A stretch of 64,000 nucleotides of DNA from Pelosinus fermentans JBW45 (GCF_000271665.2 NZ_CP010978.1:1520501-1584500); one strand, 5' to 3'. Counted from the first letter of the stretch, positions 24,829 to 32,820 are shown. Notes: generated from the sequence alone by a model not told the origin. Numbers and translations: made by a program.

Positions 24829-25797
24829 ATGACTACATTAAAGTGGGGAATTTTAGGTCCTGGGGCAATCGCCTTGGATTTTGCAAAAGCAATCAGGGAA
24901 GTGAATGGCAGTATCTATGCAGTAGGCGCAAGAAATCTTGAAAAAGCAAAGGCCTTTGCAAGTATTTATCATATTGAAAAGGTCTATGGCAATTACGAAG
25001 AAATGCTGAATGATCCTGGAATTGATGTAGTTTATATCGCAACACCGCATAGTAATCATTATGAATTTATAATGAAGAGCCTCCATAACAATAAGCATGT
25101 ATTTTGTGAAAAGGCTATTACTGTGAATAGCAGGCAATTAAGAGAAATTGTTGCTACAGCAGAGCAAAAGAGTTTAGTCGTTGCAGAAGCTATGACTGTG
25201 TATCACATGCCATTACTAAAAAAGCTGCGTCATATTGTTACCTCAGGGAAAATTGGCACACTTAAAATGATTCAGGTATCTTTTGGAAGTTGCAAAGAAT
25301 ACGATGTTACCAATCGATTCTTTAGTAAAGAATTGGCAGGGGGCGCACTTCTTGATATTGGCACGTATGCTTTGTCTTTCGCCAGATACTTCCTTTCCAG
25401 CCAACCCTACGAGGTACTGACTACTGCGAAAAAGTTCGAAACGGGTGTAGATGAGCAGTCAGGTATCCTGCTTAAAAACTCCAAGGATGAAATGGCAGTG
25501 ATTTCTCTAACGATGAGAGCAAAAATGCCAAAACGAGGTGTTATAGCAGGAGAATTAGGATTTATTACAATCGATAATTTTCCAAGAGCATCGGAGGCTA
25601 CGATACACTATCTAGACGGAAAAGTGGAAGTGATAGAAGCTGGTGAAACCGAAAAAGCATTGGTATATGAAGTGGAAGACATGAATCAATGCATCTTGAA
25701 CAAAGCTAAAATGGATACCGTAGAATTATCCATGGATGTCATGGAAATCATGGATGAAGTTCGATCTCGATGGGGAATACGATATCCCTTTGAATAA
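24829..25797 (+). CDS. Gfo/Idh/MocA-family oxidoreductase
   Basis: 322 residues. The Rossmann start is KWGILGPGAIALDFAKAI, followed by YIATPHSNHYE and the family EKAI motif as HVFCEKAITVN (the conserved catalytic-region Lys). AGGALLDIGTYALSFAR matches the GG.l.DiG.Y block of the C-terminal domain. Members oxidise or reduce sugars and cyclitols using NAD(P); GFO-like trans-dihydrodiol dehydrogenases are the nearest shape. The substrate is unknown. ATG follows GAGGTGAGC. It is convergent with the MarR gene, 14 bp from it. Confidence 0.9.
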   Translation: MTTLKWGILGPGAIALDFAKAIREVNGSIYAVGARNLEKAKAFASIYHIEKVYGNYEEMLNDPGIDVVYIATPHSNHYEFIMKSLHNNKHVFCEKAITVNSRQLREIVATAEQKSLVVAEAMTVYHMPLLKKLRHIVTSGKIGTLKMIQVSFGSCKEYDVTNRFFSKELAGGALLDIGTYALSFARYFLSSQPYEVLTTAKKFETGVDEQSGILLKNSKDEMAVISLTMRAKMPKRGVIAGELGFITIDNFPRASEATIHYLDGKVEVIEAGETEKALVYEVEDMNQCILNKAKMDTVELSMDVMEIMDEVRSRWGIRYPFE

Positions 25798-25811
25798 AGC
25801 AGTTAGTCTTA

Positions 25812-26258
25812 CTAAGGAACTAATGCCTCTAGTTTTGAAAGTAATTTAACTAGCACAGCCAGATCGGTTTCTCCCAAATAGTCTTTAACAGAGGCTTGGG
25901 CTTTATCCCAAAGCTGTGATGCACTGTTTGTGGTGGTTGTTCCTTTTGGGGTCATCGCCACTTGTCTGGTTCTGGGGTCTTGACCAGGAGTGATTGTTAT
26001 TAAGTCATGATCTACTAATGGTTTCATGTTCCGATTCAATGTTGTTCGATCAATGCGCATGACGTTAGCCAATTCGCTGATTGTGATCGGCTCGACTTGT
26101 TTAAGATGCTTTAATAAGGATAATTGACTAATGGTAACTCCGCTAGGTTGTAGAATCTTATCATAAAAATGGGTAACAGCTCTAGAGGCTCGCCTAATAT
26201 TCAAGCAATTGCAAGGGCTGGGTTTTTTAGGATGATGATGTTCATTATTATTTTTCAT
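25812..26258 (-). CDS. MarR-family transcriptional regulator
   Basis: 148 residues. I start at ATG 26258 (MKNNNEHHHPKKPSPCNC) with AAAGGTGAC upstream, not at the longer frame from 26315. The winged helix is clear: ITISELANVMRIDRTTLNRN and the wing PGQDPRTRQVAMTPKG. The N-terminus has HEHHH-like and CNC residues, which could respond to metal or oxidants; this is unproven. The gene has its own promoter and no adjacent target on its strand, so it may control itself and the divergent transcript upstream. Confidence 0.88.
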   Translation of the reverse strand: MKNNNEHHHPKKPSPCNCLNIRRASRAVTHFYDKILQPSGVTISQLSLLKHLKQVEPITISELANVMRIDRTTLNRNMKPLVDHDLITITPGQDPRTRQVAMTPKGTTTTNSASQLWDKAQASVKDYLGETDLAVLVKLLSKLEALVP

Positions 26259-26305
26259 TAGATGGTCACCTTTCTTATGGAATATTGCAGCGTTTAGCCG
26301 TGTGT

Positions 26306-26355
26306 ATATGCACATATGATGGTTTCATTGTAAAGGGAATGATGTAGCCTGTCAA
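26306..26355 (-). promoter_or_regulatory. MarR promoter and possible operator
   Basis: On the minus strand TTGACA (26355-26350) and TACAAT (26332-26327) are 17 bp apart. ATATG/CATAT arms just downstream (about 26306-26318) form a small inverted repeat that could be the autoregulatory site. Confidence 0.6.
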
Positions 26356-26395
26356 CAAACAAAAAGGTGATAAGGAAGATATAATAATTTTGCTC

Positions 26396-26495
26396 TTGAC
26401 AGACAAAATTAAATAGTATATATTGAAAAAAGCTGATCAAAAGAAAATTGAAGGCGAAAAGTTCTAACAGAACTTTTTGCCTATTTTGTTTTATA
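26396..26495 (+). ncRNA. Candidate short RNA: promoter followed within 60 bp by a terminator
   Basis: TTGACA (26396-26401) and TATATT (26419-26424) have a 17-bp spacer. The expected transcript would start near 26431 and meet a hairpin at 26452-26482 (AGGCGAAAAGTTCT with AGAACTTTTTGCCT) followed by T-rich sequence. No reading frame fits inside. It is divergent from the MarR promoter. Confidence 0.45.
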
Positions 26496-26537
26496 CATTC
26501 TAGAGGATAAGTTCACCAATCTGTCACTAGCGATCAC

Positions 26538-26566
26538 AGCTTAGCAATCCCTTAGATTGCTAAGCT
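26538..26566. repeat. Perfect 12-bp hairpin
   Basis: AGCTTAGCAATC and GATTGCTAAGCT pair around a 5-base loop. It has no T-run and no gene on either side within 200 bp; its role is unknown. Confidence 0.5.
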
Positions 26567-26730
26567 CTGCTCTCAATGACAAAATAACACAAAAAATAAG
26601 CTATAGGTAGGTTCCACGTTGTGCCTCCTCTGCATGTTTATAGTTCGATTTGCTGTATATGTCCAAAGAATAGGTTATTAGTGCTCTTGTTCAGTAAAAA
26701 AAATGGAAAACTATACCTTTCGGTAGAGGT

Positions 26731-26760
26731 AATCATTATCAAAATGATTTATGCTAATAT
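26731..26760 (+). promoter_or_regulatory. Fur-like inverted repeat over an extended -10 promoter
   Basis: AATCATT (26731-26737) and AATGATT (26743-26749) form an inverted repeat with GATAAT/ATTATC elements on the opposite strand. TGCTAATAT (26752-26760) is an extended -10. The only downstream frame is a 30-residue membrane peptide. Confidence 0.5.
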
Positions 26761-26808
26761 TAGGAAGAAATAGGAGAAGAATAAATCAAAAGGAAATTAG
26801 GTGATTAG

Positions 26809-26901
26809 ATGAATATTCATGAATTACATCAAATTAAAAATGTAGCACTCCTTGTTGGAGTTATATATCTTTTAAAGTTTTTAGGAATTGTAGAAGCATA
26901 A
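26809..26901 (+). CDS. 30-residue single-helix membrane peptide
   Basis: ATG 26809 gives MNIHELHQIKNVALLVGVIY plus LLKFLGIVEA and a TAA. The plan is a polar N-terminus with two His followed by one membrane helix. It has a weak GGTGAT ribosome site, its own promoter with a Fur-like repeat, and a strong terminator immediately after, so a monocistronic gene of this size is plausible. I recognise no family. It could be a small regulator of a metal transporter, by analogy with other small membrane peptides; that is a guess. Confidence 0.5.
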   Translation: MNIHELHQIKNVALLVGVIYLLKFLGIVEA

Positions 26902-26913
26902 GAAAATTACTAA

Positions 26914-26975
26914 AAAAATGCTACACTCAGAGCTGCTCTCAAATAGAGCAGATCTGGGTGTAGCATTTTTTTATC
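26914..26975 (+). terminator. Intrinsic terminator
   Basis: AAAAATGCTACAC pairs with GTGTAGCATTTTT, with an inner GCTCT/AGAGC stem and a T7 run. It defines the end of the small peptide transcript. Confidence 0.85.
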
Positions 26976-27071
26976 GTAGTATATTTTAAAATTATCATGC
27001 GTATACACTATTAGAGTTGGAATTTAAACTTCGCCTGCAGTGGAGCTCACTTTAACATAAAGGAGTTACTG

Positions 27072-27200
27072 ATGGAAATATGCAGAGGAATTCCATCCAC
27101 AACGCCAGAAGCCCTTTGGTTTATTATTGAAAGTCTGGAGTCTCGCGGCTATGAGTTTGTAACTGTTACGGAATTGCTTCAGTATTATGAAGAGAAATAA
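27072..27200 (+). pseudogene. C-terminal fragment of a polysaccharide deacetylase
   Basis: 42 codons from ATG 27072 (AAAGGAG 6 bp upstream) read PSTTPEALWFIIESLESRGY then EFVTVTELLQYYEEK. This is the usual end of NodB-type polysaccharide deacetylases. The catalytic domain is absent. The good ribosome site may be chance or may translate a relic. The gap 26316-27302 otherwise holds the small RNA candidate, the peptide gene and hairpins described separately. Confidence 0.6.
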
Positions 27201-27302
27201 TCAGTGGGCCATCGGATAAAATGATTTCAATTATTACCATTCTCCCTTATAATAGAAATAAAAAATACATATACAAGTCATTTTAAAAAGGAGGAATATA
27301 AT

Positions 27303-28055
27303 ATGAGTACTGCAATAAAGATTTTTATTGTAATGATATGTATTCTTTCTGGAATTTCTCCAATAGCCTTAGCGAAGCAGACCGAATGGAAAGAGAACAC
27401 TTACGACTTCACAAAAGTGAAAACCATTCTAATTATGGATACTGAATTTATTTATGATGGATTTGATATTAGCGGCAAGAATCAGTTTCATAACTATCCG
27501 GATGTGCAAATAAAGATCGAGGATATGTTGGCGAGAAGATGGGAAAAGGTAACTGGATTTCACTATGTCACTTTGCCTTATATTATAGAAAGAATAAAGG
27601 CTGATCCTAATACTCCAGTAGATGCTGTAATAGGGCCTGATATGTCGGGAGATCTAATTAAAGCAATACCAAAGTATGCCGATCTTGTACTATTTACAGA
27701 GGTTCATGATTTTGGCTGGTTCTATGAACATTATGATGCGTATTATTCAACGGAGACTGTTATTGACAGAGTTCGATATGGGGGAGTAACAGCAGATGGA
27801 AAGGCGTATTCTGGCTGGATGGAAGTTCCAAGATCTGTTGTTGTTCACTATGATGCTGGTTATCGGATTTACGATAGCGCCGACCTGCGATTTCGAATTG
27901 TTGATGCTCGCACTTGGAAAGATGTATGGAAGTATTCAGATAGAAGAGACCGTATATCCAGCGCTTTTGGAAAAGAATACGATCATTCTGGTCCAGAATC
28001 AGTAATGAAGCGTATTTTAAATGTAGCTTTTGATAAACTGCCTTTTAAAAAATAA
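27303..28055 (+). CDS. Secreted protein of unknown function
   Basis: 250 residues from ATG after AAGGAGG. A signal peptide (MSTAIKIFIVMICILSGISP, cleaved near ALA-KQ) precedes an aromatic-rich mature domain: KTILIMDTEFIYDGFDISGK, YADLVLFTEVHDFGWFYEHY, VVHYDAGYRIYDSADLRFRI, VDARTWKDVWKYSDRRDR. Alternating strands ending in DARTWKDVWKYSD recall the periplasmic DUF4136-like or LPP20-like beta-sandwich proteins, but I cannot assign it. There is no lipobox Cys, so it should be free in the periplasm. It stands alone and is followed by a repeat element. Confidence 0.75.
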   Translation: MSTAIKIFIVMICILSGISPIALAKQTEWKENTYDFTKVKTILIMDTEFIYDGFDISGKNQFHNYPDVQIKIEDMLARRWEKVTGFHYVTLPYIIERIKADPNTPVDAVIGPDMSGDLIKAIPKYADLVLFTEVHDFGWFYEHYDAYYSTETVIDRVRYGGVTADGKAYSGWMEVPRSVVVHYDAGYRIYDSADLRFRIVDARTWKDVWKYSDRRDRISSAFGKEYDHSGPESVMKRILNVAFDKLPFKK

Positions 28056-28172
28056 AACATTTTGAACCACAAAGGCACAATGCCGCTAGTGCGGCACACA
28101 AAGGAGTGCACAAAAAAATAAAAATAAAACCCTTTGTGTCCTTTGTGTTTTTGTGGTTCGATTCGTTTTATA
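28053..28172. repeat. Dispersed palindromic repeat, family B copy 1
   Basis: GAACCACAAAGGCACAA ... CACAAAGGAG pairs with CCTTTGTGTCCTTTGTG and TTTGTGGTTC. The central part carries a small inner palindrome TGCCGCTAGTGCGGCA. It follows the secreted-protein gene within 15 bp. Confidence 0.75.
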
Positions 28173-28232
28173 TGTTTTTAAAAATATGTTAATATTTTTC
28201 TTATATAGTTATGAGTTATATGGAGGCTTACT

Positions 28233-28619
28233 ATGCTGAAAGAATTTATGATTCACACTCCGCGTGAGGGATTTATCGATATTACTAGTCAGGTGGCAGA
28301 TCTATTGAGGCAAAATCAGGGCGAGAAGAATTTGTGTCAAGTTTTTGTCTCTCACACGACGGCAGGAGTAACGATTAATGAGAATGCTGATCCTGATGTG
28401 ATAAAGGATATGCTGCTCGCACTCAATCATATGGTACCGGAACTGGATTATCAGCATAGTGAAGGGAATTCTCGTGCTCATGTGAAAGCGTCTATGATTG
28501 GGTCATCCGTTACCATTCCCATACTGAATGGAAGTCTGCATCTGGGAACTTGGCAGGGGATTTATTTTTGCGAATTTGATGGTCCGCGAAAACGAAAGGT
28601 TTGTGTAACGATCTTGTAG
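28233..28619 (+). CDS. YjbQ/UPF0047 family protein
   Basis: 128 residues, the normal family length. The signature is VFVSHTTAGVTINENADPDV, with LDYQHSEGNSRAHVKASMIG and GTWQGIYFCEFDGPRKRKV. The conserved His and Asp residues are all present. Members have weak thiamin-phosphate synthase-like activity reported in some species, but the cell role is unsettled. ATG follows TGGAGG. It stands alone and is followed by a strong terminator. Confidence 0.92.
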   Translation: MLKEFMIHTPREGFIDITSQVADLLRQNQGEKNLCQVFVSHTTAGVTINENADPDVIKDMLLALNHMVPELDYQHSEGNSRAHVKASMIGSSVTIPILNGSLHLGTWQGIYFCEFDGPRKRKVCVTIL

Positions 28620-28674
28620 CATAATATTATTCTATAAGCAGCTTAATTCTTGCTTAGGGATATGTATTGAAAAT

Positions 28675-28724
28675 AAAACGCCTGCAGGAATTCTCGTATG
28701 TAGAATCCTTGCAGGCGTTTTTTA
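28675..28724 (+). terminator. Intrinsic terminator, CCTGCA type
   Basis: AAAACGCCTGCAGGAATTCT pairs with AGAATCCTTGCAGGCGTTTT (one mismatch region) followed by more T. It ends yjbQ. Confidence 0.85.
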
Positions 28725-28727
28725 TAA

Positions 28728-28884
28728 GATAAGAATTTATAAGCTTAAGGGAACGTTGAACGCAGAGGATACAGAGTTCGCATAGAGCATAGAGGTTTTT
28801 AACCTTATCTATTTTTTCTCAGTGTTCTCTGCGTCTCTGCGGTTCGGTTTACTTTCTATGTTTTAAAGGGCGCGTAGCATTTTC
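28728..28884. repeat. Dispersed palindromic repeat, family A copy 2
   Basis: Same ordered blocks as the copy at 21.5 kb: GATAAGAATTTATAAGC, GGGAACGTTGAACGCAGAGG, the central TTTTTAACCTTATCTATTTT, CTCTGCGTCTCTGCGGTTCG, TTTACTTTCTATGTTTTAAA, GCGCGTAGCATTTT. It lies between yjbQ and the symporter gene. Confidence 0.85.
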
Positions 28885-28896
28885 TTATTGCTTTTA

Positions 28897-30297
28897 TTAG
28901 GCGCATTCAGAGGCTGTAATAACCTTTGAATCCAGTAGATACGTTAATAAGAAGGTTCCGATACAAGCAATCCATTCCAGATAAATCACGTGCGGGAAGA
29001 TGCGGACGGAAGGAACGGCCTGCCAGAGGATTAAAACCACTAAGCTTACCATAATGGTATAAAATGCAGCGTTTCTGCGGCAAAGAGAGGGGGCGAATAA
29101 GGTAAAGAGAACAATCACACTAAAGGAAGCCGTTAAGCTAAGACCAATCATAAGGGTAGTGATAATACCGCTAATGGTCATAGCGAGAATCAGGGTTAAT
29201 AACCCTAAAATGAGTACGGATGCCTTTGTGACAACCAGAAACGTTTTATCGCTCAGATCAGGATTAATAAACTTTTTGTAAATGTCTTGGGAAAACAAGG
29301 TTGCTGAGCTGAGGAGCAGACTACAAGCTGTGGATACGTCAGCTGCCCATAAAGCTGCTAACGTAATCCCTGCCAATACAGGGTTCAATGACATGATGGT
29401 CATTGGAAGGGCCATAGCAGGACTTACATCGGGAAACATGGTTTTTGCGATGATGCCCAGTAGTGCACTGACAAAACCAATGGGCAGCATCATCAAGCCG
29501 CCAATCACAAAACCACGGCGAGCTGTTTGAACGTCTTTAGCACCCAAAGAAATCTGAATAATGCTCTGTAAAGATAAGTTGACAGTTACTAATACGAGTA
29601 TCCAGGTGATAATGCCGGTGATACCTACGCCGTCAAAGAAGCTGAGATAAGGTACATTTGCAGGCAGCTGAGCTTCAATGTTTTTAAGACCACCTGCATG
29701 TGTTACGCTGACAATTGTAGCTAAGATAATACCAATGTATTTTAATGATACGTTTAAAAGATTGGAAAGACTAGCTGACCACATGCCTCCAGTCATCGTA
29801 ACACTAATAAATACGACGGCGCTTGTAAGCATGCCGGTAGTTAGTGTAAAGATTTCAGGCATTAAAGCACAAAGAATACTGCCGCCTGCCAGGTATTGAA
29901 GCGACATAACGACTAGTTGAATGAGTATTTGACAGGCGATACCTGCGATCATACCTTTTTTATCATAGTATCTGCCTAAAAGTTCGGGTATCGTGGTGAT
30001 ATTAAGCTGGCGATATTTTTTTGCAACCAACATTCCCATGGTGATGGCTCCAAGACCCCAAGCCGTTGTATACCAGCCTGCAGAGAGGCCGACTTTATAA
30101 GCTTGTTCTGCCACACCAATGGTTGACGCTCCGCCAACGGCAAGACCTACAATGGATACGGTAATCAGTGGGGTTGTAAGCTGTCTGCCTGCCAGGATAT
30201 AATTGGTGGCACTGCCAGCAGACCGCCGTTGAGCAAAATAACTAATAATAAAGAGCAGCAGAATGTATATGCATACAATTAGAAATGGAATATTCAT
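28897..30297 (-). CDS. Sodium:solute symporter (SSS family)
   Basis: 466 residues with about 13 helices. The family pattern is seen in FAQRRSAGSATNYILAGRQL, GGASTIGVAEQAYKVGLSAG and AALWAADVSTACSLLLSSAT (sodium-site region). Members take up amino acids, sugars or organic acids with Na+ in the inner membrane. The substrate is not readable from the protein, but the T-box leader means the transporter is made when one charged tRNA is scarce, so an amino acid (or precursor) is likely. ATG follows AAGGAGG. Confidence 0.9.
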   Translation of the reverse strand: MNIPFLIVCIYILLLFIISYFAQRRSAGSATNYILAGRQLTTPLITVSIVGLAVGGASTIGVAEQAYKVGLSAGWYTTAWGLGAITMGMLVAKKYRQLNITTIPELLGRYYDKKGMIAGIACQILIQLVVMSLQYLAGGSILCALMPEIFTLTTGMLTSAVVFISVTMTGGMWSASLSNLLNVSLKYIGIILATIVSVTHAGGLKNIEAQLPANVPYLSFFDGVGITGIITWILVLVTVNLSLQSIIQISLGAKDVQTARRGFVIGGLMMLPIGFVSALLGIIAKTMFPDVSPAMALPMTIMSLNPVLAGITLAALWAADVSTACSLLLSSATLFSQDIYKKFINPDLSDKTFLVVTKASVLILGLLTLILAMTISGIITTLMIGLSLTASFSVIVLFTLFAPSLCRRNAAFYTIMVSLVVLILWQAVPSVRIFPHVIYLEWIACIGTFLLTYLLDSKVITASECA

Positions 30298-30359
30298 GTG
30301 TGTAAACCTCCTTAAGGTATAGAGTATTTTTCAGCTATTTTCTTTTATGCCAGCTATAA

Positions 30360-30672
30360 AAGAAAAAACGCCCCTCTAAAAAGAGGGACGATAGTGACCG
30401 TGGTACCACCCAAATTTGATCTTAGACAAAATAAAAAGCGATACCGTATAAGGGACGAATCACCGCGGTACCACCCTAGTTCGATCATAAGATCAGCTCT
30501 ATGTCTGTAACGTAGACAATACGGCAAGACCTACTGTGTTTTTCAGCCTGCAGTTCGGGAAGGAACTTCATTGTGTATTTTCAACTAGTTTACACCAGCC
30601 ACTAGCTCTCTGCATGAAAAGGGCACAATTACTTTTTTCCGTCATCACCAATATCGTATATAGTATTGTTAC
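30360..30672 (-). promoter_or_regulatory. T-box riboswitch leader with two T-box/antiterminator motifs
   Basis: Read on the minus strand. One stem I region (AGTA, AGAGAG, GGCTGGTG) is followed by AGGGTGGTACCGCGG (about 30478-30464) and, 60 bp later, by GGGTGGTACCACGG (about 30412-30399) with terminator CCCTCTTTTTAGAGGG and a T-run. The text between the two T-boxes is too short for a second stem I. The specifier region reads GAAGTTCC, so Val (GUU) or Phe (UUC) are candidates; I cannot decide. It controls the symporter gene. Confidence 0.85.
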
Positions 30673-30673
30673 G

Positions 30674-30702
30674 ATTATAATGTTTTCACATACGATTGTC
30701 AA
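30674..30702 (-). promoter_or_regulatory. Promoter of the T-box leader
   Basis: TTGACA (30702-30697) and TATAAT (30679-30674) on the minus strand with a 17-bp spacer, an ideal vegetative promoter. The leader is then about 370 bases. Confidence 0.85.
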
Positions 30703-30788
30703 TACCCAATGTACTGCTGTTTTCAGATTTCAATGTTTTTTTAGTATTAACCTTCAAACTGTATCTTTTCATTAGAGAAATCTTTGAG

Positions 30789-30830
30789 AAACTTCTGCAA
30801 AATATATCTTAACTTTGCAGGAGTTTTGTT
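30789..30830. terminator. Hairpin of the CCTGCAAAG type
   Basis: AAACTTCTGCAAA pairs imperfectly with TTTGCAGGAGTTT, followed by TGTT. It lies upstream of both the T-box promoter and the GrpB gene, so the transcript it ends is unclear. Confidence 0.55.
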
Positions 30831-30904
30831 ATTTAATCGCAAACATATCATAAAAGGTAATATTTGGTAAATTTAACAATAGCTATCAATTTGGAGGAGA
30901 TCAT

Positions 30905-31438
30905 ATGAAAAATGCAATGAAAGTTATGGAATGTGACTGGGATTGGGGACAAGCTTTCGAGAAAGAAAAAAAAAATATACGGATGATCCTTGGCTCTCAT
31001 GCAGTCGCTATTGAGCATGTAGGGAGCACAGCGATTCCTCAGCAAGAAGCAAAATCGGTAATCGCTATCTTGATTGGTGTTCTACCTTTTAGGGGATTTG
31101 GCTTTTATCAATCGATGTTTAGTTTAAAGGACTATAGCTATATGCAAATCGATATGAATGATCGATATTTGTTTAAAAAATATGAGAATGGCATTTGGAC
31201 ACATAACTTGCATATTCTTCCTTATGATGATGATTTTTATTTGCGCAATGAATTTTTGCTGCGTGATTATTTGCGTGATCATCCTGAGCTCGCTTTTGAA
31301 TATGGTAAAGTTGAAAAGTGTTTTAATAAAAGGAATGGTGGCAATATTGCAAAATTTACCTGTTCAAAAATTGGGTTTATACAAAAGATAATTGATGCTG
31401 CCAGAAGAGAAAAGGAGTTAGCCTTACAGCATGTTTGA
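30905..31438 (+). CDS. GrpB/UPF0157 nucleotidyltransferase-like protein, altered active site
   Basis: 177 residues. The family blocks are AIEHVGSTAIP, THNLHILPYDDDFYLRNEFL and FRDYLR-type RDYLRDHPELAFEYGKVE. In typical members the first block continues G-x-x-AKPVIDI; here it reads QQEAKSVIAILIG, so the expected Asp is Ala. This may cost nucleotidyltransferase activity. ATG follows GGAGG. No operon partner except a possible 46-codon frame overlapping the stop. Confidence 0.85.
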   Translation: MKNAMKVMECDWDWGQAFEKEKKNIRMILGSHAVAIEHVGSTAIPQQEAKSVIAILIGVLPFRGFGFYQSMFSLKDYSYMQIDMNDRYLFKKYENGIWTHNLHILPYDDDFYLRNEFLLRDYLRDHPELAFEYGKVEKCFNKRNGGNIAKFTCSKIGFIQKIIDAARREKELALQHV

Positions 31439-31571
31439 GCATTTATGTAAAAACAGTAGAAAGCAAATTTGCATTAATGGCAGTCTTCGTATGCAAGGAG
31501 CTACAGCTGCAATGGCAGAAGAAATAGTAGGGGCGGATGCCAGGCGAATGGGGGCCTGGCTTGCCGAATAG
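31431..31571 (+). CDS. Possible 46-residue protein or gene remnant
   Basis: ATG 31431 overlaps the GrpB stop and runs to TAG 31571 (MFEHLCKNSRKQICINGSLR then AAMAEEIVGADARRMGAWLA). The ribosome site AAAAGGAG is 13 bp away, further than ideal. The second half looks like the end of a larger enzyme. I recognise no family. Confidence 0.3.
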   Translation: MFEHLCKNSRKQICINGSLRMQGATAAMAEEIVGADARRMGAWLAE

Positions 31572-31608
31572 AAAGTTAAGCAAAATTTAATAAAAAAAGC
31601 AAAATTAG

Positions 31609-31646
31609 ATGGCACCAGGTAGCAAAGGATACCTGGTGCCATTTTA
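31609..31646 (+). terminator. Intrinsic terminator
   Basis: ATGGCACCAGGTA pairs perfectly with TACCTGGTGCCAT, then TTTT. It isolates the fabH transcript from upstream. Confidence 0.8.
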
Positions 31647-31702
31647 CGATTAATTATTTCGCCCATTCTGGGGAATGGCTATAAGTGATATAGTAAAAAA
31701 TA

Positions 31703-31732
31703 TTGCCTGGTATTAATACCAGGTGCTATAAT
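31703..31732 (+). promoter_or_regulatory. fabH promoter covered by an 18-bp perfect palindrome
   Basis: TTGCCT (31703-31708) and TATAAT (31727-31732) are 18 bp apart. CCTGGTATTAATACCAGG (31706-31723) fills the spacer and part of the -35. A dimeric repressor is implied; a fatty-acid regulator such as a FapR- or FabT-like protein is the obvious guess, though the bases do not match the consensus I know for either. Confidence 0.7.
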
Positions 31733-31795
31733 GGGAGTTAGAAGTGGCATTTTTAAGAGTAACTTAAGAGTTTTAAACAATGGGAGGGCTATGAT

Positions 31796-32788
31796 ATGAA
31801 TAAAAAATGCGTTGGCATTATTGGTCTAGGGTCTTATGTGCCTCAACGGATCATGACGAATAAGGAATTGGAACAAAGAATGGATACCTCTGATCAATGG
31901 ATTGTTGAGCGTACAGGGATTCATGAACGGCGTGTTGCGGCAGAGAATGAATCTACGTCAGATTTAGCTACAAAAGCCGGTCAAAAAGCATTAGAGGATG
32001 CTAAACTTTCCGCAGCGGACATAGACTTAATTATCGTAGCAACGGCGTCACCGGATATGGTGTTTCCGGCAACAGCATGTGTAGTACAGGAGAATATCAA
32101 AGCAGTAAACGCTGCTGCCTTTGATATTTCTGCGGTTTGTTCCGGATTTCTATATGCCATGATAACGGGTAGCCAATTTATTAAAGCAGGTATGTATCGT
32201 AAAGTGCTAGTAATTGGCGCAGAAACCCTTTCGCGATTTACAGATTGGAGCGATCGTAATACAGGGATGCTGTTTGGTGATGGAGCAGGAGCTGCTGTTC
32301 TAGGTGAGACACCAGAAGGCTATGGTATTTTAGGAGTGGATTTGGGGGCAGATGGCGGTGGTGCAGAACTTTTGAAAATACCGGCTGGTGGTTCACGTCA
32401 TCCTGCAACGAATGAAACGATATTGCAGAAACAACATTTTATTCATATGAGCGGAAATGAGGTTTTTAAATTTGCGGTCAAGGTAATGGGGGAAACCACT
32501 CTCAAAGCCTTGAAGAATGCAAATCTTACTGCGAGTGACATCACATATCTTGTGCCTCACCAAGCGAATATTCGCATCATTCAATCAGCAGCGAAAAGGC
32601 TTGGTATGCCAATGGAAAAAGTAGTAGTAAACATTAATAAGTATGGAAACACTTCTGCAGCTTCAATACCAATCGCTCTTGATGAGGCTGTAAAATCAGG
32701 GACAATTAAATCGGGTGATATTGTTGCGTTAGCAGGTTTTGGCGGAGGATTAACCTGGGCGTCCAGCATTATGAAATGGTGCAAATAA
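31796..32788 (+). CDS. fabH: Beta-ketoacyl-ACP synthase III
   Basis: 330 residues. The catalytic triad is complete: Cys115 in DISAVCSGFLYAM, His255 in PHQANIRII (also the ACP-docking motif), and Asn285 in NKYGNTSAAS. It condenses acetyl- or branched acyl-CoA with malonyl-ACP to start fatty acid synthesis in the cytoplasm. ATG follows GGGAGG. It stands alone rather than in a fab cluster, with its own palindromic operator, so it may be a second FabH or the regulated entry point. A repeat element follows the stop. Confidence 0.95.
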   Translation: MNKKCVGIIGLGSYVPQRIMTNKELEQRMDTSDQWIVERTGIHERRVAAENESTSDLATKAGQKALEDAKLSAADIDLIIVATASPDMVFPATACVVQENIKAVNAAAFDISAVCSGFLYAMITGSQFIKAGMYRKVLVIGAETLSRFTDWSDRNTGMLFGDGAGAAVLGETPEGYGILGVDLGADGGGAELLKIPAGGSRHPATNETILQKQHFIHMSGNEVFKFAVKVMGETTLKALKNANLTASDITYLVPHQANIRIIQSAAKRLGMPMEKVVVNINKYGNTSAASIPIALDEAVKSGTIKSGDIVALAGFGGGLTWASSIMKWCK

Positions 32789-32820
32789 AAATTAGTGGAT
32801 GCATAGCGTTTTTCTTATAG

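Noticed and set aside
27072-27200. A genuine 42-residue small protein
   Set aside because: Despite a good ribosome site, the sequence is the C-terminus of a polysaccharide deacetylase, so a remnant is more likely.
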